Shown here one piece after another: positions 16,425 through 26,865 of a stretch of 64,000 nucleotides of DNA. This DNA comes from Jeotgalibacillus haloalkalitolerans. GTDB lineage: Bacteria; Bacillota; Bacilli; Bacillales; Jeotgalibacillaceae. The notes beneath the pieces are model-generated. The model was not told where the DNA came from and did no database searches. It saw only the letters and a list, made by a program, of their open reading frames with translations. The position numbers and the translations under genes were made by a program. Positions within the stretch are counted from its first letter, which is position 1. The number at the start of each line of letters is the position of its first letter. The stretch spans positions 124,001 to 188,000 of the forward strand of contig NZ_JAXQNN010000004.1 of assembly GCF_034427455.1 (NCBI RefSeq), in the 5' to 3' direction.

Positions 16425-16642
16425 GCTGCTGTGATGAATCATAGAGAGTCTGCGGGTGGTGCAAGCAGATATTCAGCATCAGTGAATGGACTTTTGAGCC
16501 CCTGCGGTGAAACTTCAGTAGCTTCAGGCGTATTGCTCAGCGTTATGAGCGTTAAGTGGCAGTATGACTGCAATAAGGGTGGCACCGCGGAAAATCCGTC
16601 CCTTCCTATTAACCGGCGTTAATAGGAAGGGACGGATTTTTT
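16425..16642 (+). promoter_or_regulatory. T-box leader (tRNA-Trp sensing) of trpS
   Basis: The leader shows the full T-box order: AGAGAGTC and GGTGGTGCAAGC of stem I, a specifier loop with GAATGGA whose UGG codon (16487-16489) reads Trp, the T-box AAGGGTGGCACCGCGG (16575-16590), and a terminator, ATCCGTCCCTTCCTATTA paired with TAATAGGAAGGGACGGAT, then T6 (16594-16642). Uncharged tRNA-Trp would pair with the T-box and favour the antiterminator, allowing trpS expression. Confidence 0.96.
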
Positions 16643-16671
16643 GTGTTGACCAATCAAGGGAGGAAATTTAA

Positions 16672-17667
<996 letters not shown>

Positions 17668-17669
17668 GA

Positions 17670-17882
17670 TTAAATCCGGCGACTGCCGGATTTTTTTAAT
17701 GTTGATAAATGAATCAGACATGCACCTGCAGGAATTCCGTATGTCTCAGTATGACTGAAGAGATATTTTATGTATTCAATGGAACTATTTCCTGACGGGA
17801 TTAAGTTCAAAAAAATGATACTATGTAAAAATCCAGTACTAAGTAACGTAAAGCCGGCGATATAAATGAGAAACCTGACCAA
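17670..17882 (-). CDS. Small two-helix membrane protein (hypothetical)
   Basis: A 70-residue frame from TTG 17882, with GGGGTG six bases upstream (GTG 17891 is an alternative start). It has a long hydrophobic helix, VRFLIYIAGFTLLSTGFLHS, then IIFLNL, a polar middle (GNSSIEYIKYLFSHTETY), a second short helix (GIPAGACLIHLSTL) and a basic end. The layout resembles a group of small Bacillales membrane proteins that I recall but cannot name. Its last codons and TAA lie in the hairpin that terminates trpS, the arrangement seen at three other convergent pairs here. It follows the appC terminator by about 60 nt. No function is assigned. Confidence 0.5.
   Translation of the reverse strand: MVRFLIYIAGFTLLSTGFLHSIIFLNLIPSGNSSIEYIKYLFSHTETYGIPAGACLIHLSTLKKSGSRRI
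17672..17697. terminator. Terminator of trpS (shared with the convergent small ORF)
   Basis: AAATCCGGC / GCCGGATTT with a 4-nt loop, followed by TTTT. Confidence 0.92.
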
Positions 17883-17944
17883 ATTAAGCACCCCGTATCA
17901 GCTTATGCAGCAAATCAGCTAAACATTTCCCAGGAAATGAAAAA

Positions 17945-17967
17945 GCACCTCTTTTTAAGAGGTGCTC
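17945..17967 (-). terminator. Terminator of the app operon
   Basis: AGCACCTCTT / AAGAGGTGCT, a 10-bp stem with a 3-nt loop, seven bases after the appC stop and followed by T's on the minus strand. Confidence 0.92.
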
Positions 17968-17973
17968 ACTTTG

Positions 17974-18879
17974 TTAACGGTTAGACTTAGGGTTAAATGC
18001 ATCCTTCAGTCCTTCACCGATAAAGTTGATAGACAGGATTGTTACAGTCAGAATAATGGCTGGCGGCATCCAGATCCATGGCTTATTTGCCAGTACATCT
18101 GATTCCTGTGAAGCGGAAAGCATGTTCCCCCAGCTTGGAATTGTCGCAGGTACACCAAATCCTAAATAACTCAGGCCTGACTCAGCAACGATCAGCGTTG
18201 CAAATAAAATCGTAGATTGAACGATAATCGTTGATAATACGTTTGGCAACAGGTGTTTAATGATTACTTTAGATGGTTTACATCCAATAGATACTGCAGC
18301 AAGGATATATTCGTTTTCCTTCTCGGCAAGAATTTTACTTCTAACGATACGGGCCACGCCTCCCCAGCTTAGTATACTGATTACGACAATCAGGATTGTC
18401 AGACCATCCACATAACCACGCAGGATTGCACCAAGTACAATTACGAATACAAGGAATGGGAAGTTAAGAACAAAATCCGTGAAACGCATTAATGCTGAAT
18501 CAACAAATCCGCCGTAAAACCCTGCAATTGATCCTACAATTGTTCCAAACAATACAACCAGCAATGTACATGACATCCCGACAATCAGTGATACTCGTCC
18601 ACCGTATAATAGGCGAGTAAAGACATCACGACCGGATTTATCAGTTCCAAGCCAGTGTTCACTGCTTGGTTCTAGTGTCATTTGCATAATATTAACCTTT
18701 GTAATATCAGCTGTTGTGATATAAGGTGCTAGAAATGAAACGATAATTACTGTCAGCAGGAAAAAACTGCTTGTCATAGCAAGTTTGTTCCTTAAAAACT
18801 TACGTCTGGCGATTGCCCAAGGAGACATATTAATGGTTTTTTCCTGTGACTTGTTTGAATCTGCTGTTACATTGACCAT
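17974..18879 (-). CDS. appC: Oligopeptide ABC transporter permease AppC
   Basis: The second inner-membrane permease of a peptide importer, 301 residues. It has an N-terminal cytoplasmic segment with a helix (AMTSSFFLLTVIIVSFLAPY), the OppC-type sequence LGTDKSGRDVFTRLLYGGR, and the EAA loop EYILAAVSIGCKPSKVIIKH ahead of the ATPase contact. GGAGGAATTATTCA precedes the ATG. It is the last gene of the five-gene operon. The D-F-A-B-C order and the position next to trpS match B. subtilis app rather than opp. Confidence 0.93.
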   Translation of the reverse strand: MVNVTADSNKSQEKTINMSPWAIARRKFLRNKLAMTSSFFLLTVIIVSFLAPYITTADITKVNIMQMTLEPSSEHWLGTDKSGRDVFTRLLYGGRVSLIVGMSCTLLVVLFGTIVGSIAGFYGGFVDSALMRFTDFVLNFPFLVFVIVLGAILRGYVDGLTILIVVISILSWGGVARIVRSKILAEKENEYILAAVSIGCKPSKVIIKHLLPNVLSTIIVQSTILFATLIVAESGLSYLGFGVPATIPSWGNMLSASQESDVLANKPWIWMPPAIILTVTILSINFIGEGLKDAFNPKSNR

Positions 18880-18897
18880 TGAATAATTCCTCCTTTA

Positions 18898-19863
18898 TCA
18901 ATCCAGACGGATTCTTGGATCAACAACACCATACAAAATATCAGCAATCAGATTTCCAATTAACGTCAGAGCTGAAAGCATCATTGTAATAATCATCAGT
19001 GTCGGGTAATCACGGTTTGTCACTGAGTTCAGGAAAAGCTGGCCGATTCCCGGATAAGTGAAGATCGTTTCCGTGATAATTGCACCACTAATGAGTGTTG
19101 CAATATCAAAGCCAAGAAATGTAATAAGCGGGATAATCGAGTTACGCATGATATGAACATTATAGATCTTTGATGTTGGTGTTCCTTTTGCACGAGCTGT
19201 ACGCACAAAATCTTTTCTGCTGTTTTCAATAATGTCATTTCGTAAGAACTGCGTATAACTTGCAGTCGCTAATGCTCCTAAAACAATCGCCGGCATAATT
19301 ACATGGTGAATTCTGCTTAACCAGTAATCAAAGGTTCCGGGCTGCAGGGTTGGATCGACTGAGCCTGAATAAGGGATCCAGCCAAGGTTGAAGGAGAAGA
19401 AATAAATAGCAAATACAGCGGCGATGAATGAAGGTATGGCAAGACCTAGATAATTGAGTCCGCCGATAATATTATCACCAAATGTATAAGGTTTTCTTCC
19501 TGCATATATCCCCATTGCAAAGGCTAAAATATACGTAATTACAAGTGATGTAACACCTAAGAATATCGTGTTAGGAAGTCTTTCTGCTACTAAGTCGGCT
19601 ACAGGTACTTTATATCGTGTTGATTTTCCAAAATCACCTTCTATAAATCCGCCAACCCATCTGAAATACTGTACCGGAATCGGATCATTGTAGCCGAGTC
19701 TTTCACGCATTTCTTCTATGTACTGTGGGTCAGTGTTATTCGGATCAATCTCCCCGCTTAGCGAATCTCCCGGCATTGCTTTCGCCAGGAGAAACACTAC
19801 GAAGGAGATAAGGAGAAGCATTGGAATCATGCCGAGAATACGGCGAATTGTATACTTTAACAT
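18898..19863 (-). CDS. appB: Oligopeptide ABC transporter permease AppB
   Basis: The first permease, 321 residues. It has the OppB N terminus MLKYTIRRILGMIPMLLLIS, the RLGYNDPIPVQYFRWVGGFI motif of this subfamily, and the EAA loop DFVRTARAKGTPTSKIYNVH. ATG 19863 is chosen over an upstream TTG because AAGGAG lies seven bases before it. The gap to appC is 18 nt. Confidence 0.93.
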   Translation of the reverse strand: MLKYTIRRILGMIPMLLLISFVVFLLAKAMPGDSLSGEIDPNNTDPQYIEEMRERLGYNDPIPVQYFRWVGGFIEGDFGKSTRYKVPVADLVAERLPNTIFLGVTSLVITYILAFAMGIYAGRKPYTFGDNIIGGLNYLGLAIPSFIAAVFAIYFFSFNLGWIPYSGSVDPTLQPGTFDYWLSRIHHVIMPAIVLGALATASYTQFLRNDIIENSRKDFVRTARAKGTPTSKIYNVHIMRNSIIPLITFLGFDIATLISGAIITETIFTYPGIGQLFLNSVTNRDYPTLMIITMMLSALTLIGNLIADILYGVVDPRIRLD

Positions 19864-19897
19864 AGATACTCTCCTTATCAAGCTTTACTGCAAATAA

Positions 19898-21649
19898 TTA
19901 TTCAGCGATATACCACTCGTGTGGGCTGTTTTGACCAGAAACGTCGTACTCTACACCTTGTACTCGGTTGCTAAGAGCAGTAATTTCCTCAAGTTCAGCG
20001 ATGAAGATCATTGGAAGATCTTCAGCAATCATCTTCTGCCATTCAACATAGATGTCTTTACGAGCCTGCTGGTCTTCACCAACAATGTCAAGGTTTAGAG
20101 CGTCAGCAAGAAGCTTGTCAGACTCTTCGTTCTTGTAACGAGGGTAGTTCCAGATCTGATCAGATCCCCATAGTGCAGTTGGATCCGGGTCAGCGCCAGT
20201 TCCCCAGCCACCGAAGAATGTTTCAATAGAGTCAGCATCTGTTTCGATGTCTTCGTAGTAAAGGTTAACTTCAGACATTTCAAGTTCTGTCTTGATTCCT
20301 ACAGCTTCCCAGAATTGAACGATTGCCTGAGCACGCGTTTCAAATGTCGGGTTACCAGTATCATAATGAGAGAACTTAGCAACAAATTCTTCACCGTCTG
20401 GATCTTCTACAAATCCATCCCCATTTGTATCTTCGTATCCAGCTTCAGCAAGAAGTTCTTTTGCTTTTTCAGGATCATACTCATAAGTTGGAAGGTCTGC
20501 AGGGTCTGCAGCAATCCAGTGGTTTGATGGTACAGGACCATTTACTGGTGAACCGTAACCGAAGAAGAATGCATCGATCCAAGATTCACGGTCAATTGCG
20601 TGTGCCATTGCTTTACGCAGATTCACATCCGCATACTTGTCTTTGTCTTCAACAATTTCATTTGTTTCAGCATTGAATGTACCAAGCTTAAATCCAATGT
20701 AGTAGTAAGAAAGACCTGGGTAAGTTACAACTTCAACATTATCAAGTTCTTCTACTTCAGCAGCGTTTACAGGCTGTAGTGACATCATGTCGATATCGCC
20801 ATTTCCAAGTGCACCTACTGTAGTAGTGTTATCAATAACCTGAACGTTGATTCCGTCAAGGTTTGGTTCACCCTTCCAGTAATCTTCGAACTTTGTCATT
20901 ACAACAGCTTCACCAGGAGTGATGCTGTCAACTTTAAATGGTCCAAGACCTACAGGCTTCGTACGAACCTGCTCAGAAGCTGACATTTCAGCTACAGGGA
21001 TACCTTCAAATTGCGCACGGCTCATTGGGTATGCCCATACATTTACAAGGTTGTTAATACGCGCTTCGTCAAAAGTGATTTCAAGTGTGTAATCGTCAAT
21101 TACGTTAAGACCAGAAATGCTGTCTGCTTCTCCATCACGGAAAGCAGGTGCACCTTCAATTGTCTGTACGTTTGCATAACGAGAACCATCATAGTCAGGG
21201 TTTGCAATTGTTTCAAGTGCGAATACCCAGTCATGTACTGTCAGTTCAACACCATCGTGCCACATTACACCTTCTTCAAAAGTGAACGTGAAAGTTTTGT
21301 TATCTTCTGTTTCCCAGCTAGCGATATTTGGCTGTGGAGCAAGATTTTCATCATACTGAATCAGACTCTCGTCAAATAATTCAAGGATGTAAGAATCCGT
21401 TACGATTCCGTAGAATGCCCAGTTAAAAAGGCCTTCCGGTGGAGAGTCTATACCATATGTAAGAGTTCCCCCCTGTTGTGGTTCGCCGGTAGCTTCTTCG
21501 CCTTCAGCGTTTTCACTGTCTGTACCTTCTTCTGTTTCAGTGTCTGTGTCTGCCGGTTCGCTTGAACTGTCATCTGAACTACACGCTGCTAAAAATGCAG
21601 ATAGTACTAGAAGAAGAGTAAGCATCAGCAATAGTGACTTCTTTTTCAT
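19898..21649 (-). CDS. appA: Oligopeptide-binding lipoprotein AppA
   Basis: The extracellular substrate-binding protein (SBP family 5) of the importer, 583 residues. The signal peptide ends in the lipobox LSAFLAAC, followed by a Ser/Glu/Thr-rich linker (about 25-55), so it is a lipid-anchored surface protein. The SBP5 signatures GTLTYGIDSPPEGLFNWAFY, FTFEEGVMWHDGVELTVHDW and LRKAMAHAIDRESWID are visible. In B. subtilis 168 appA carries a frameshift; here the frame is intact. GGGGGGAAC precedes the ATG. Confidence 0.93.
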   Translation of the reverse strand: MKKKSLLLMLTLLLVLSAFLAACSSDDSSSEPADTDTETEEGTDSENAEGEEATGEPQQGGTLTYGIDSPPEGLFNWAFYGIVTDSYILELFDESLIQYDENLAPQPNIASWETEDNKTFTFTFEEGVMWHDGVELTVHDWVFALETIANPDYDGSRYANVQTIEGAPAFRDGEADSISGLNVIDDYTLEITFDEARINNLVNVWAYPMSRAQFEGIPVAEMSASEQVRTKPVGLGPFKVDSITPGEAVVMTKFEDYWKGEPNLDGINVQVIDNTTTVGALGNGDIDMMSLQPVNAAEVEELDNVEVVTYPGLSYYYIGFKLGTFNAETNEIVEDKDKYADVNLRKAMAHAIDRESWIDAFFFGYGSPVNGPVPSNHWIAADPADLPTYEYDPEKAKELLAEAGYEDTNGDGFVEDPDGEEFVAKFSHYDTGNPTFETRAQAIVQFWEAVGIKTELEMSEVNLYYEDIETDADSIETFFGGWGTGADPDPTALWGSDQIWNYPRYKNEESDKLLADALNLDIVGEDQQARKDIYVEWQKMIAEDLPMIFIAELEEITALSNRVQGVEYDVSGQNSPHEWYIAE

Positions 21650-21677
21650 TTTGTTCCCCCCAAATTGGTTTAATTTC

Positions 21678-22691
21678 TTAGTAAAGAATGCATGCTACTT
21701 GATGACCAGGTTTCACCTCCTTTAAAGTTGGCTTAATTTCAGCACACTCTGCTTTTGCCATCGGACAGCGCGTATGGAACGGGCAGCCTGAAGGCGGATT
21801 TGCAGGAGATGGTACGTCACCCTGAAGCACAATACGTTCTTTACGCTTTTTAGGATCCGTCTCCGGAATAGCTGAAATCAATGCCTGGGTATATGGATGA
21901 AGCGGCTCAGCGTATAAGCTCTTGTTATCTGCCACTTCTACCATATTGCCAAGATACATAACCCCGATTCTGTCACTCATATGTTTAACAACACTAAGGT
22001 CATGGGCAATAAATAAGTAAGTAAGATCAAATTCATCCTGGAGTTCCTTCAGCAGGTTTAATACCTGTGACTGAACAGATACATCAAGTGCAGATACAGG
22101 CTCATCGGCTACAATCAGTTTTGGTTTAAGTGCCAGTGCTCTTGCAATCCCGATACGCTGACGCTGTCCGCCTGAGAACTCATGCGCATATTTGTCATAT
22201 GCTTCAGGTGGAAGACCTACACGTCTTAACAATTCGATGACTTCAGACTTTAATTCTTTTTTACTGACTTTGCGGTAATTACGAATCGGTTCGGAAACGA
22301 TGTCCCCTACACTTTGTGTCGGGTTCAGAGAAGCGTATGGATCCTGGAAAACCATCTGGAAATCCTGTCTTGCTCTTCTGAGGGCGCCTCCTTTAATTTT
22401 CGTAATATCTTTTCCGTCAAAAAGAATTTTTCCGGATGTCGGTGTAAGCAGTCTCAGGATTGTACGGCCGGTTGTTGATTTACCACAGCCTGATTCTCCT
22501 ACTAGACCCATCGTTTCACCTTTTTTGATCTGAATATTGATATCATCTACGGCTTTAACGTTTCCGATCGTTCTTTTTAGAAACCCGCCTTTGATTGGAT
22601 AGTAAGTTTTCAGGTTCTGTATATCGAGCAGCACTTCTTTATCAGTTTTAGGCGGTTGAGCGGCTGTCTCTCTCGTTTCTGTCATATTCAT
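21678..22691 (-). CDS. appF: Oligopeptide ABC transporter ATPase AppF
   Basis: The second ATPase of the peptide importer, 337 residues. It has Walker [12 protein letters not shown], the signature [15 protein letters not shown], Walker [14 protein letters not shown], and the C-terminal oligopeptide-transporter segment with [14 protein letters not shown], whose Cys residues can bind an Fe-S cluster in related proteins. Its ATG overlaps the appD stop as ATGA. Confidence 0.95.
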   Translation of the reverse strand: MNMTETRETAAQPPKTDKEVLLDIQNLKTYYPIKGGFLKRTIGNVKAVDDINIQIKKGETMGLVGESGCGKSTTGRTILRLLTPTSGKILFDGKDITKIKGGALRRARQDFQMVFQDPYASLNPTQSVGDIVSEPIRNYRKVSKKELKSEVIELLRRVGLPPEAYDKYAHEFSGGQRQRIGIARALALKPKLIVADEPVSALDVSVQSQVLNLLKELQDEFDLTYLFIAHDLSVVKHMSDRIGVMYLGNMVEVADNKSLYAEPLHPYTQALISAIPETDPKKRKERIVLQGDVPSPANPPSGCPFHTRCPMAKAECAEIKPTLKEVKPGHQVACILY

Positions 22692-23716
22692 CTTTCACCC
22701 ACCCCTTCAGGCTGTTTGCTGTTCTCATATAAAATGCAGGCTACTTCATGACCCGGCTCATCTTCAGCCAGCAGAGGTGTAATCTTTGTACACTCAGGCA
22801 TTGCTTTTGGACATCTGTTAGCAAATCTGCATCCTGTCTGAGGCATTTTCTGAATAGAAGGTACAAGACCGTCTATTGTAGCGAGCGTTTCTACTTCTTC
22901 ATCCATTTTCGGAATCGCATGCATTAATAACTGTGTATAAGGATGCTTAGGATTTTCAAATAGTTCGATGACATCTGTTCTTTCTACTATTTTTCCTGCG
23001 TACATAACAATGACCTCGTCACAGATTTCCGAGACGACGCCCAGGTCATGCGTAATCATGATAATAGCCATGTCGTTTACTTCCTGAATATCCTTCAACA
23101 GTTCAAGGATCTGAGCCTGAACAGTTACATCAAGTGCAGTAGTCGGCTCATCGGCAATCAGCAGCTTTGGCTGACAGGCAATTGCCATTGCGATCATCAC
23201 ACGCTGTCTCATACCACCTGACAGCTGGTGCGGGTATTCTTCTACTATACTTTCAGGTCTTGGAATCCCAACACTCTTTAAAAGTGCAATACTTTTCTTT
23301 CTGGCTTCCTTTTTATCAATCTTTTCATGATTGAGAAGCACTTCTTCTATTTGATAACCGATTGTAAATACCGGGTTAAGAGCAGTCATTGGTTCCTGGA
23401 AAATCATCGAGATATCTTTACCGCGAATTTTATTCATCTCGCGTTCTGATAAGTTTTCAAGGTTTCTGCCTTCGAATTTGATTTCTCCTCCTCTGATCTT
23501 ACCGATTCCCTGAGGAAGAAGCTGCATTACTGACAGTGACATTACACTTTTACCACAGCCGGATTCTCCGACTATTCCGACAATTTTTCTTCTGTCGACC
23601 TTCAAGGAAACTTTTTCAACAGCATTATAATAGTTTTTGCCTATTTTAAATCCTGTCTGAAGCTCCTTGATCTCTAAAAGTGGTGTCTCATTCTGTCCTG
23701 CCGTTTTTCTAACCAT
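22688..23716 (-). CDS. appD: Oligopeptide ABC transporter ATPase AppD
   Basis: The first ATPase and first gene of the operon, 342 residues. Walker [12 protein letters not shown], signature [14 protein letters not shown], Walker [14 protein letters not shown] and the C-terminal [14 protein letters not shown] segment are present. ATG 23716, preceded by AGAGGTG at five bases, is chosen over an upstream TTG. A promoter lies at 23770-23798. Confidence 0.95.
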   Translation of the reverse strand: MVRKTAGQNETPLLEIKELQTGFKIGKNYYNAVEKVSLKVDRRKIVGIVGESGCGKSVMSLSVMQLLPQGIGKIRGGEIKFEGRNLENLSEREMNKIRGKDISMIFQEPMTALNPVFTIGYQIEEVLLNHEKIDKKEARKKSIALLKSVGIPRPESIVEEYPHQLSGGMRQRVMIAMAIACQPKLLIADEPTTALDVTVQAQILELLKDIQEVNDMAIIMITHDLGVVSEICDEVIVMYAGKIVERTDVIELFENPKHPYTQLLMHAIPKMDEEVETLATIDGLVPSIQKMPQTGCRFANRCPKAMPECTKITPLLAEDEPGHEVACILYENSKQPEGVGER

Positions 23717-23769
23717 TTGAACACCTCTAATATTTCTTATTTTCAATCAATTTATATTATTTGTATAAA

Positions 23770-23798
23770 ATACTATTACAGATAGATTACAATTTCAA
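23770..23798 (-). promoter_or_regulatory. Promoter of appDFABC
   Basis: On the minus strand, TTGAAA (23798-23793), a 17-nt spacer and TAGTAT (23775-23770), 54 nt before the appD start. Confidence 0.65.
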
Positions 23799-24016
23799 CT
23801 TGTTTTTTCTAATTCTTTGAAATTACCCCCCCACACCATCCTAGAACCGTTGATTTTAAAGGGTTTTGTCGAAATAAAAAAATTTTAAAAATATTTTCAC
23901 ACTCGAATTAAGGATGTAATATTTACAATACTTTATTATTCAATATACTTTAATAGGTAAAATGAATTATATTACAATAAGGTGCATGAATATTCATTCA
24001 TATACATATAAAAAAA

Positions 24017-24040
24017 CAGGGCTGCATGACGCAAACCCTG
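24017..24040 (-). terminator. Terminator of fabHF
   Basis: CAGGG-TGC arms around a short loop on the minus strand, followed by TTTTTTTATATG, 17 nt after the fabF stop. Confidence 0.8.
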
Positions 24041-24056
24041 CCTTTGTATACTTTTC

Positions 24057-25292
24057 TTATTGATAGGTTTTAAATACAATTGTTGCATTATGACCGCCGA
24101 ATCCCAGGGAATTACTGACTGCTGCCTGTATCTCCTGCTTACGTGCTTCATTAGGAATATAGTCCAGATCGCATTCCGGGTCAGCTTCTTCAAGGTTAAT
24201 CGTTGGAGGAAGGATACTATTCTTCAATGCAAGAACAGTGAATATCGCTTCCACTCCGCCAGCTGCACCAAGTAAGTGACCTGTCATGGATTTTGTCGAA
24301 CTGACTGCAAGCTTATATGCATGTTCTCCAAAAACTTCCTTAATGGCCATTGTTTCATATTTATCATTATATGGTGTACTTGTTCCGTGAGCATTAATAT
24401 ATCCGATCTCTTCAGGCTTCATTCCTGCATCTTCCAGTGATTGTCTCATTGCACGGACGCCGCCTTCTCCACCAGGAGCCGGTGCTGTAATGTGATATGC
24501 ATCGCCAGTAGAACCGTAGCCTGTAATTTCAGCATAAATCTTTGCTCCGCGGGCAAGAGCATGTTCAAGTTCTTCTAATACAAGAATCCCTGCTCCTTCT
24601 CCCATGACAAAGCCATCTCTGTTTTTATCAAACGGCCGGCTGGCTTTTGTCACATCATCATTCAGTGTCAATGCAGTATTTGCAACAAATCCTGCCATTG
24701 CCATTTGTGAGATTGGTGCTTCTGAACCCCCCGTAATCATTGCATCAGCATCTCCACGCTGAATCACTTTGAATGCATCACCGATTGAGTTTGTTCCACT
24801 TGCACATGCCGTAACTGTGCAGGAGTTCATCCCTTTTGCGCCAAGGTCAATCGAAACCTGCCCTGCAGCCATATCCGGAATCATCATTGGAACAAAAAAC
24901 GGACTTACCCGCTTGTAACCTCTTTTTTGAAATGTTTCGAATTGCTTCTCAAACGTCTCCATTCCGCCAATTCCGCTTCCAATCCAAACGCCGATCCGTT
25001 CAGCATTTGAAGCAATATCCAGTGATGAATCTTTAACAGCTTCACGTGAAGCAACAATTGCATACTGGGTAAAGCGGTCCATTTTACGTGCTTCTTTTCT
25101 TTCAATATGATCTTCAATATTGAAGTCTTTTAATTCAGCTACAGCTTTTGCAGGAAAATCTTCCTGATTCAGCCTTGTCAGTTCGCCAATACCTGACTGT
25201 CCAGCCACAATATTATTCCAGGTTGTTTCTACATCGTTTCCTAATGGAGAAACCATCCCGAGACCAGTTACTACAACACGTCTTTTTGTCAT
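24057..25292 (-). CDS. fabF: 3-oxoacyl-ACP synthase II
   Basis: The condensing enzyme that elongates acyl-ACP with malonyl-ACP, 411 residues. The catalytic Cys is in [15 protein letters not shown]; the two His residues are in [11 protein letters not shown] and [22 protein letters not shown] 25292 is used because the alternative ATG three codons upstream abuts the TAGGAG ribosome binding site with no spacing. It is cotranscribed with fabH under a FapR operator. Confidence 0.97.
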   Translation of the reverse strand: MTKRRVVVTGLGMVSPLGNDVETTWNNIVAGQSGIGELTRLNQEDFPAKAVAELKDFNIEDHIERKEARKMDRFTQYAIVASREAVKDSSLDIASNAERIGVWIGSGIGGMETFEKQFETFQKRGYKRVSPFFVPMMIPDMAAGQVSIDLGAKGMNSCTVTACASGTNSIGDAFKVIQRGDADAMITGGSEAPISQMAMAGFVANTALTLNDDVTKASRPFDKNRDGFVMGEGAGILVLEELEHALARGAKIYAEITGYGSTGDAYHITAPAPGGEGGVRAMRQSLEDAGMKPEEIGYINAHGTSTPYNDKYETMAIKEVFGEHAYKLAVSSTKSMTGHLLGAAGGVEAIFTVLALKNSILPPTINLEEADPECDLDYIPNEARKQEIQAAVSNSLGFGGHNATIVFKTYQ

Positions 25293-25331
25293 CTTTGTCA
25301 TCTCCTACTTCTATTAGATCAATGATTAAGT

Positions 25332-26267
25332 TTATTTTCCCCAGCGCATTGCAATTGCGCCCCATGTCAGTCCTCCACCGAATCCAACCATTACCAGCAG
25401 GTCACCGTCTTTAATTTTGCCTGCTTCCAGATCTTCTATTAATGAGATTGGAATGGATGCAGCTGAGGTGTTGCCATATTTATTTACAGTCATAGACATC
25501 TTTTCTATTGGTAATTCAAGTCTCTGTCTTGATGCTTCCATAATTCTGATATTTGCCTGGTGCGGGATCAGATAATTTACATCTTCTTTCGTCAGTCCTG
25601 CTTTTTCAAGCACATTGATACTCGATTCACCCATTTGACGAACCGCAAATTTGAATACTTCGCGTCCGTTCATATAGATTCCATCTTCAGCCTGATAAAG
25701 ATGCTTACCGCCTGAACCATCAGACCCAAGCTCAAATGAAAGAATTCCTTTTGAATCATCAACCGGTCCCAGGACCATCGCCCCGGCACCATCTCCGAAC
25801 AATACAGCTGTATTCCGGTCATCCCAGTTGGTTATTTTACTTAGCTTTTCTACACCAACTACAAGGACCTGCTGATAACCTGCATTTTCAATAAACTGCT
25901 TTGCTGTTACCATGCCATACATAAAACCGGCACATGCTGCTGAAAGATCCATTGCTGAAGCTTTTTTAGCCCCAAGCTTTTCCTGTAGAATTGTCGCGAC
26001 TGAAGGAAATGGTCTGTCCGGTGTTACTGTAGCGACCAGAATCATATCCAGATCCTCTGCTTTTGTACCTGCGTCTTCAATTGCTTTTAATGCTGCCTCG
26101 TAGGCCATATCTGATGTATCAACGTCATCGGCAGCAATCCGGCGCTCTTCAATACCTGTACGAGTGCGGATCCATTCATCAGACGTATCCATTTGTTTTT
26201 CCAAGTCTAAGTTTGTTACGACTTTTTCAGGTAAGTAACGCCCTACCCCTAAAGCACCTGCACGCAT
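25332..26267 (-). CDS. fabH: 3-oxoacyl-ACP synthase III
   Basis: It starts fatty-acid synthesis by condensing acyl-CoA with malonyl-ACP; in Bacillales it prefers branched-chain primers. The 311 residues carry the Cys-His-Asn triad in [24 protein letters not shown] and [21 protein letters not shown] precedes the ATG at 26267. It is first in the fabH-fabF operon. Confidence 0.97.
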   Translation of the reverse strand: MRAGALGVGRYLPEKVVTNLDLEKQMDTSDEWIRTRTGIEERRIAADDVDTSDMAYEAALKAIEDAGTKAEDLDMILVATVTPDRPFPSVATILQEKLGAKKASAMDLSAACAGFMYGMVTAKQFIENAGYQQVLVVGVEKLSKITNWDDRNTAVLFGDGAGAMVLGPVDDSKGILSFELGSDGSGGKHLYQAEDGIYMNGREVFKFAVRQMGESSINVLEKAGLTKEDVNYLIPHQANIRIMEASRQRLELPIEKMSMTVNKYGNTSAASIPISLIEDLEAGKIKDGDLLVMVGFGGGLTWGAIAMRWGK

Positions 26268-26313
26268 ATATCTTCCTTCTTTCTAATGTTTTATCAAGCG
26301 ATATGATCATATA

Positions 26314-26330
26314 TTATGAGTTGGTACTAA
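26314..26330 (-). promoter_or_regulatory. FapR operator upstream of fabHF
   Basis: On the minus strand, TTAGTACCAACTCATAA agrees with the FapR consensus at 14 of 17 positions, with the TTAGTACC half intact. It overlaps the end of the -10 box and the likely transcription start, as at fabI. Confidence 0.82.
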
Positions 26331-26358
26331 TCATATATGATTATGCTATTCTTTTCAA
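26330..26358 (-). promoter_or_regulatory. Promoter of fabHF
   Basis: On the minus strand, TTGAAA (26358-26353), a 17-nt spacer and TATGAT (26335-26330), running directly into the FapR operator. Confidence 0.8.
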
Positions 26359-26393
26359 CTGAAGGATAGACTGATGGTTATGTAAAATAAAAA

Positions 26394-26423
26394 GAAGCCG
26401 GGACAATTAATTGTCTCAGCTTC
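26394..26423. terminator. Hairpin between comZ and the fabHF promoter
   Basis: GAAGCCGGGACAA / TTGTCTCAGCTTC, 13 bp with one mismatch and one wobble, with A-rich sequence on the left so that it terminates in the minus direction (for comZ). The stem resembles the hairpins at 7202-7236 and 63922-63951. Confidence 0.7.
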
Positions 26424-26476
26424 CCTCTATTCGTCCCGGAGTCGCCGCCTTATGCTCCGCTACACTTAGATTTCAG
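26413..26476 (+). repeat. Dispersed element, type A, right-half copy 6
   Basis: Only the right half is present: GTCTCAGCTTCC, TCGTCCCGGAGTCGCCGCCT and TATGCTCCGCTACACTTAGA. It matches the same region of the copy at 62418-62556. The left end is replaced by the hairpin at 26394-26423, which uses its first bases as one arm. Confidence 0.7.
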
Positions 26477-26543
26477 TCAACATACTGTTAAATCTAAAAA
26501 ACAGATTATTATGTCCAACTTCTTTATTGAGATTCACTCTAAA

Positions 26544-26726
26544 TTACTTCTCTGCGTCTGCTTTGCCAAGTTCGTAGGCGTCGTTCATTGCTTTTGCAAA
26601 GATTGACATGAATGGCTGAAGGGATTCTACTGAGACTTCGATGCCTGCTTCATCCATTTTCGCTTTTGCTTCAGGCAGGTATTTCATTGCAATCTGCATA
26701 AATTCCATTGTTTTATCGTTTGCCAT
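26544..26726 (-). CDS. comZ: ComZ, inhibitor of competence-gene expression
   Basis: A 60-residue cytoplasmic protein. MEFMQIAMKYLPEAKAKMDEAGIEVS and QPFMSIFAKAMNDAYELGKADA match B. subtilis ComZ closely over almost the whole length. In B. subtilis ComZ lowers transcription of comG, acting beside ComK. AGGAGAG precedes the ATG. The usual partner gene med, upstream in the same operon in B. subtilis, is not here; a divergent small membrane protein occupies that side. fabH follows, as in B. subtilis. Confidence 0.88.
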   Translation of the reverse strand: MANDKTMEFMQIAMKYLPEAKAKMDEAGIEVSVESLQPFMSIFAKAMNDAYELGKADAEK

Positions 26727-26865
26727 TTGTATCTCTCCTCTTTAATCCTTTATACATTTACTATCATAACTGAATTTCATAATGAATTCATTGATTCGAC
26801 ATTTCTTTTCGAAAAAACTGTGCTAAAATGAAAGCGATGTATTTTTTCGAAATGAGGTGAATCCT

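Larger units (their letters stand above)
23717..24056. other. Intergenic region between fabF and appD
   Basis: It holds the fabF terminator (24017-24040), the appD promoter (23770-23798) and a long A+T-rich leader with a run of G/C at 23827-23833. No ORF with a ribosome binding site was seen. A CodY or ScoC site would be expected by analogy, but I cannot identify one by eye. Confidence 0.5.
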
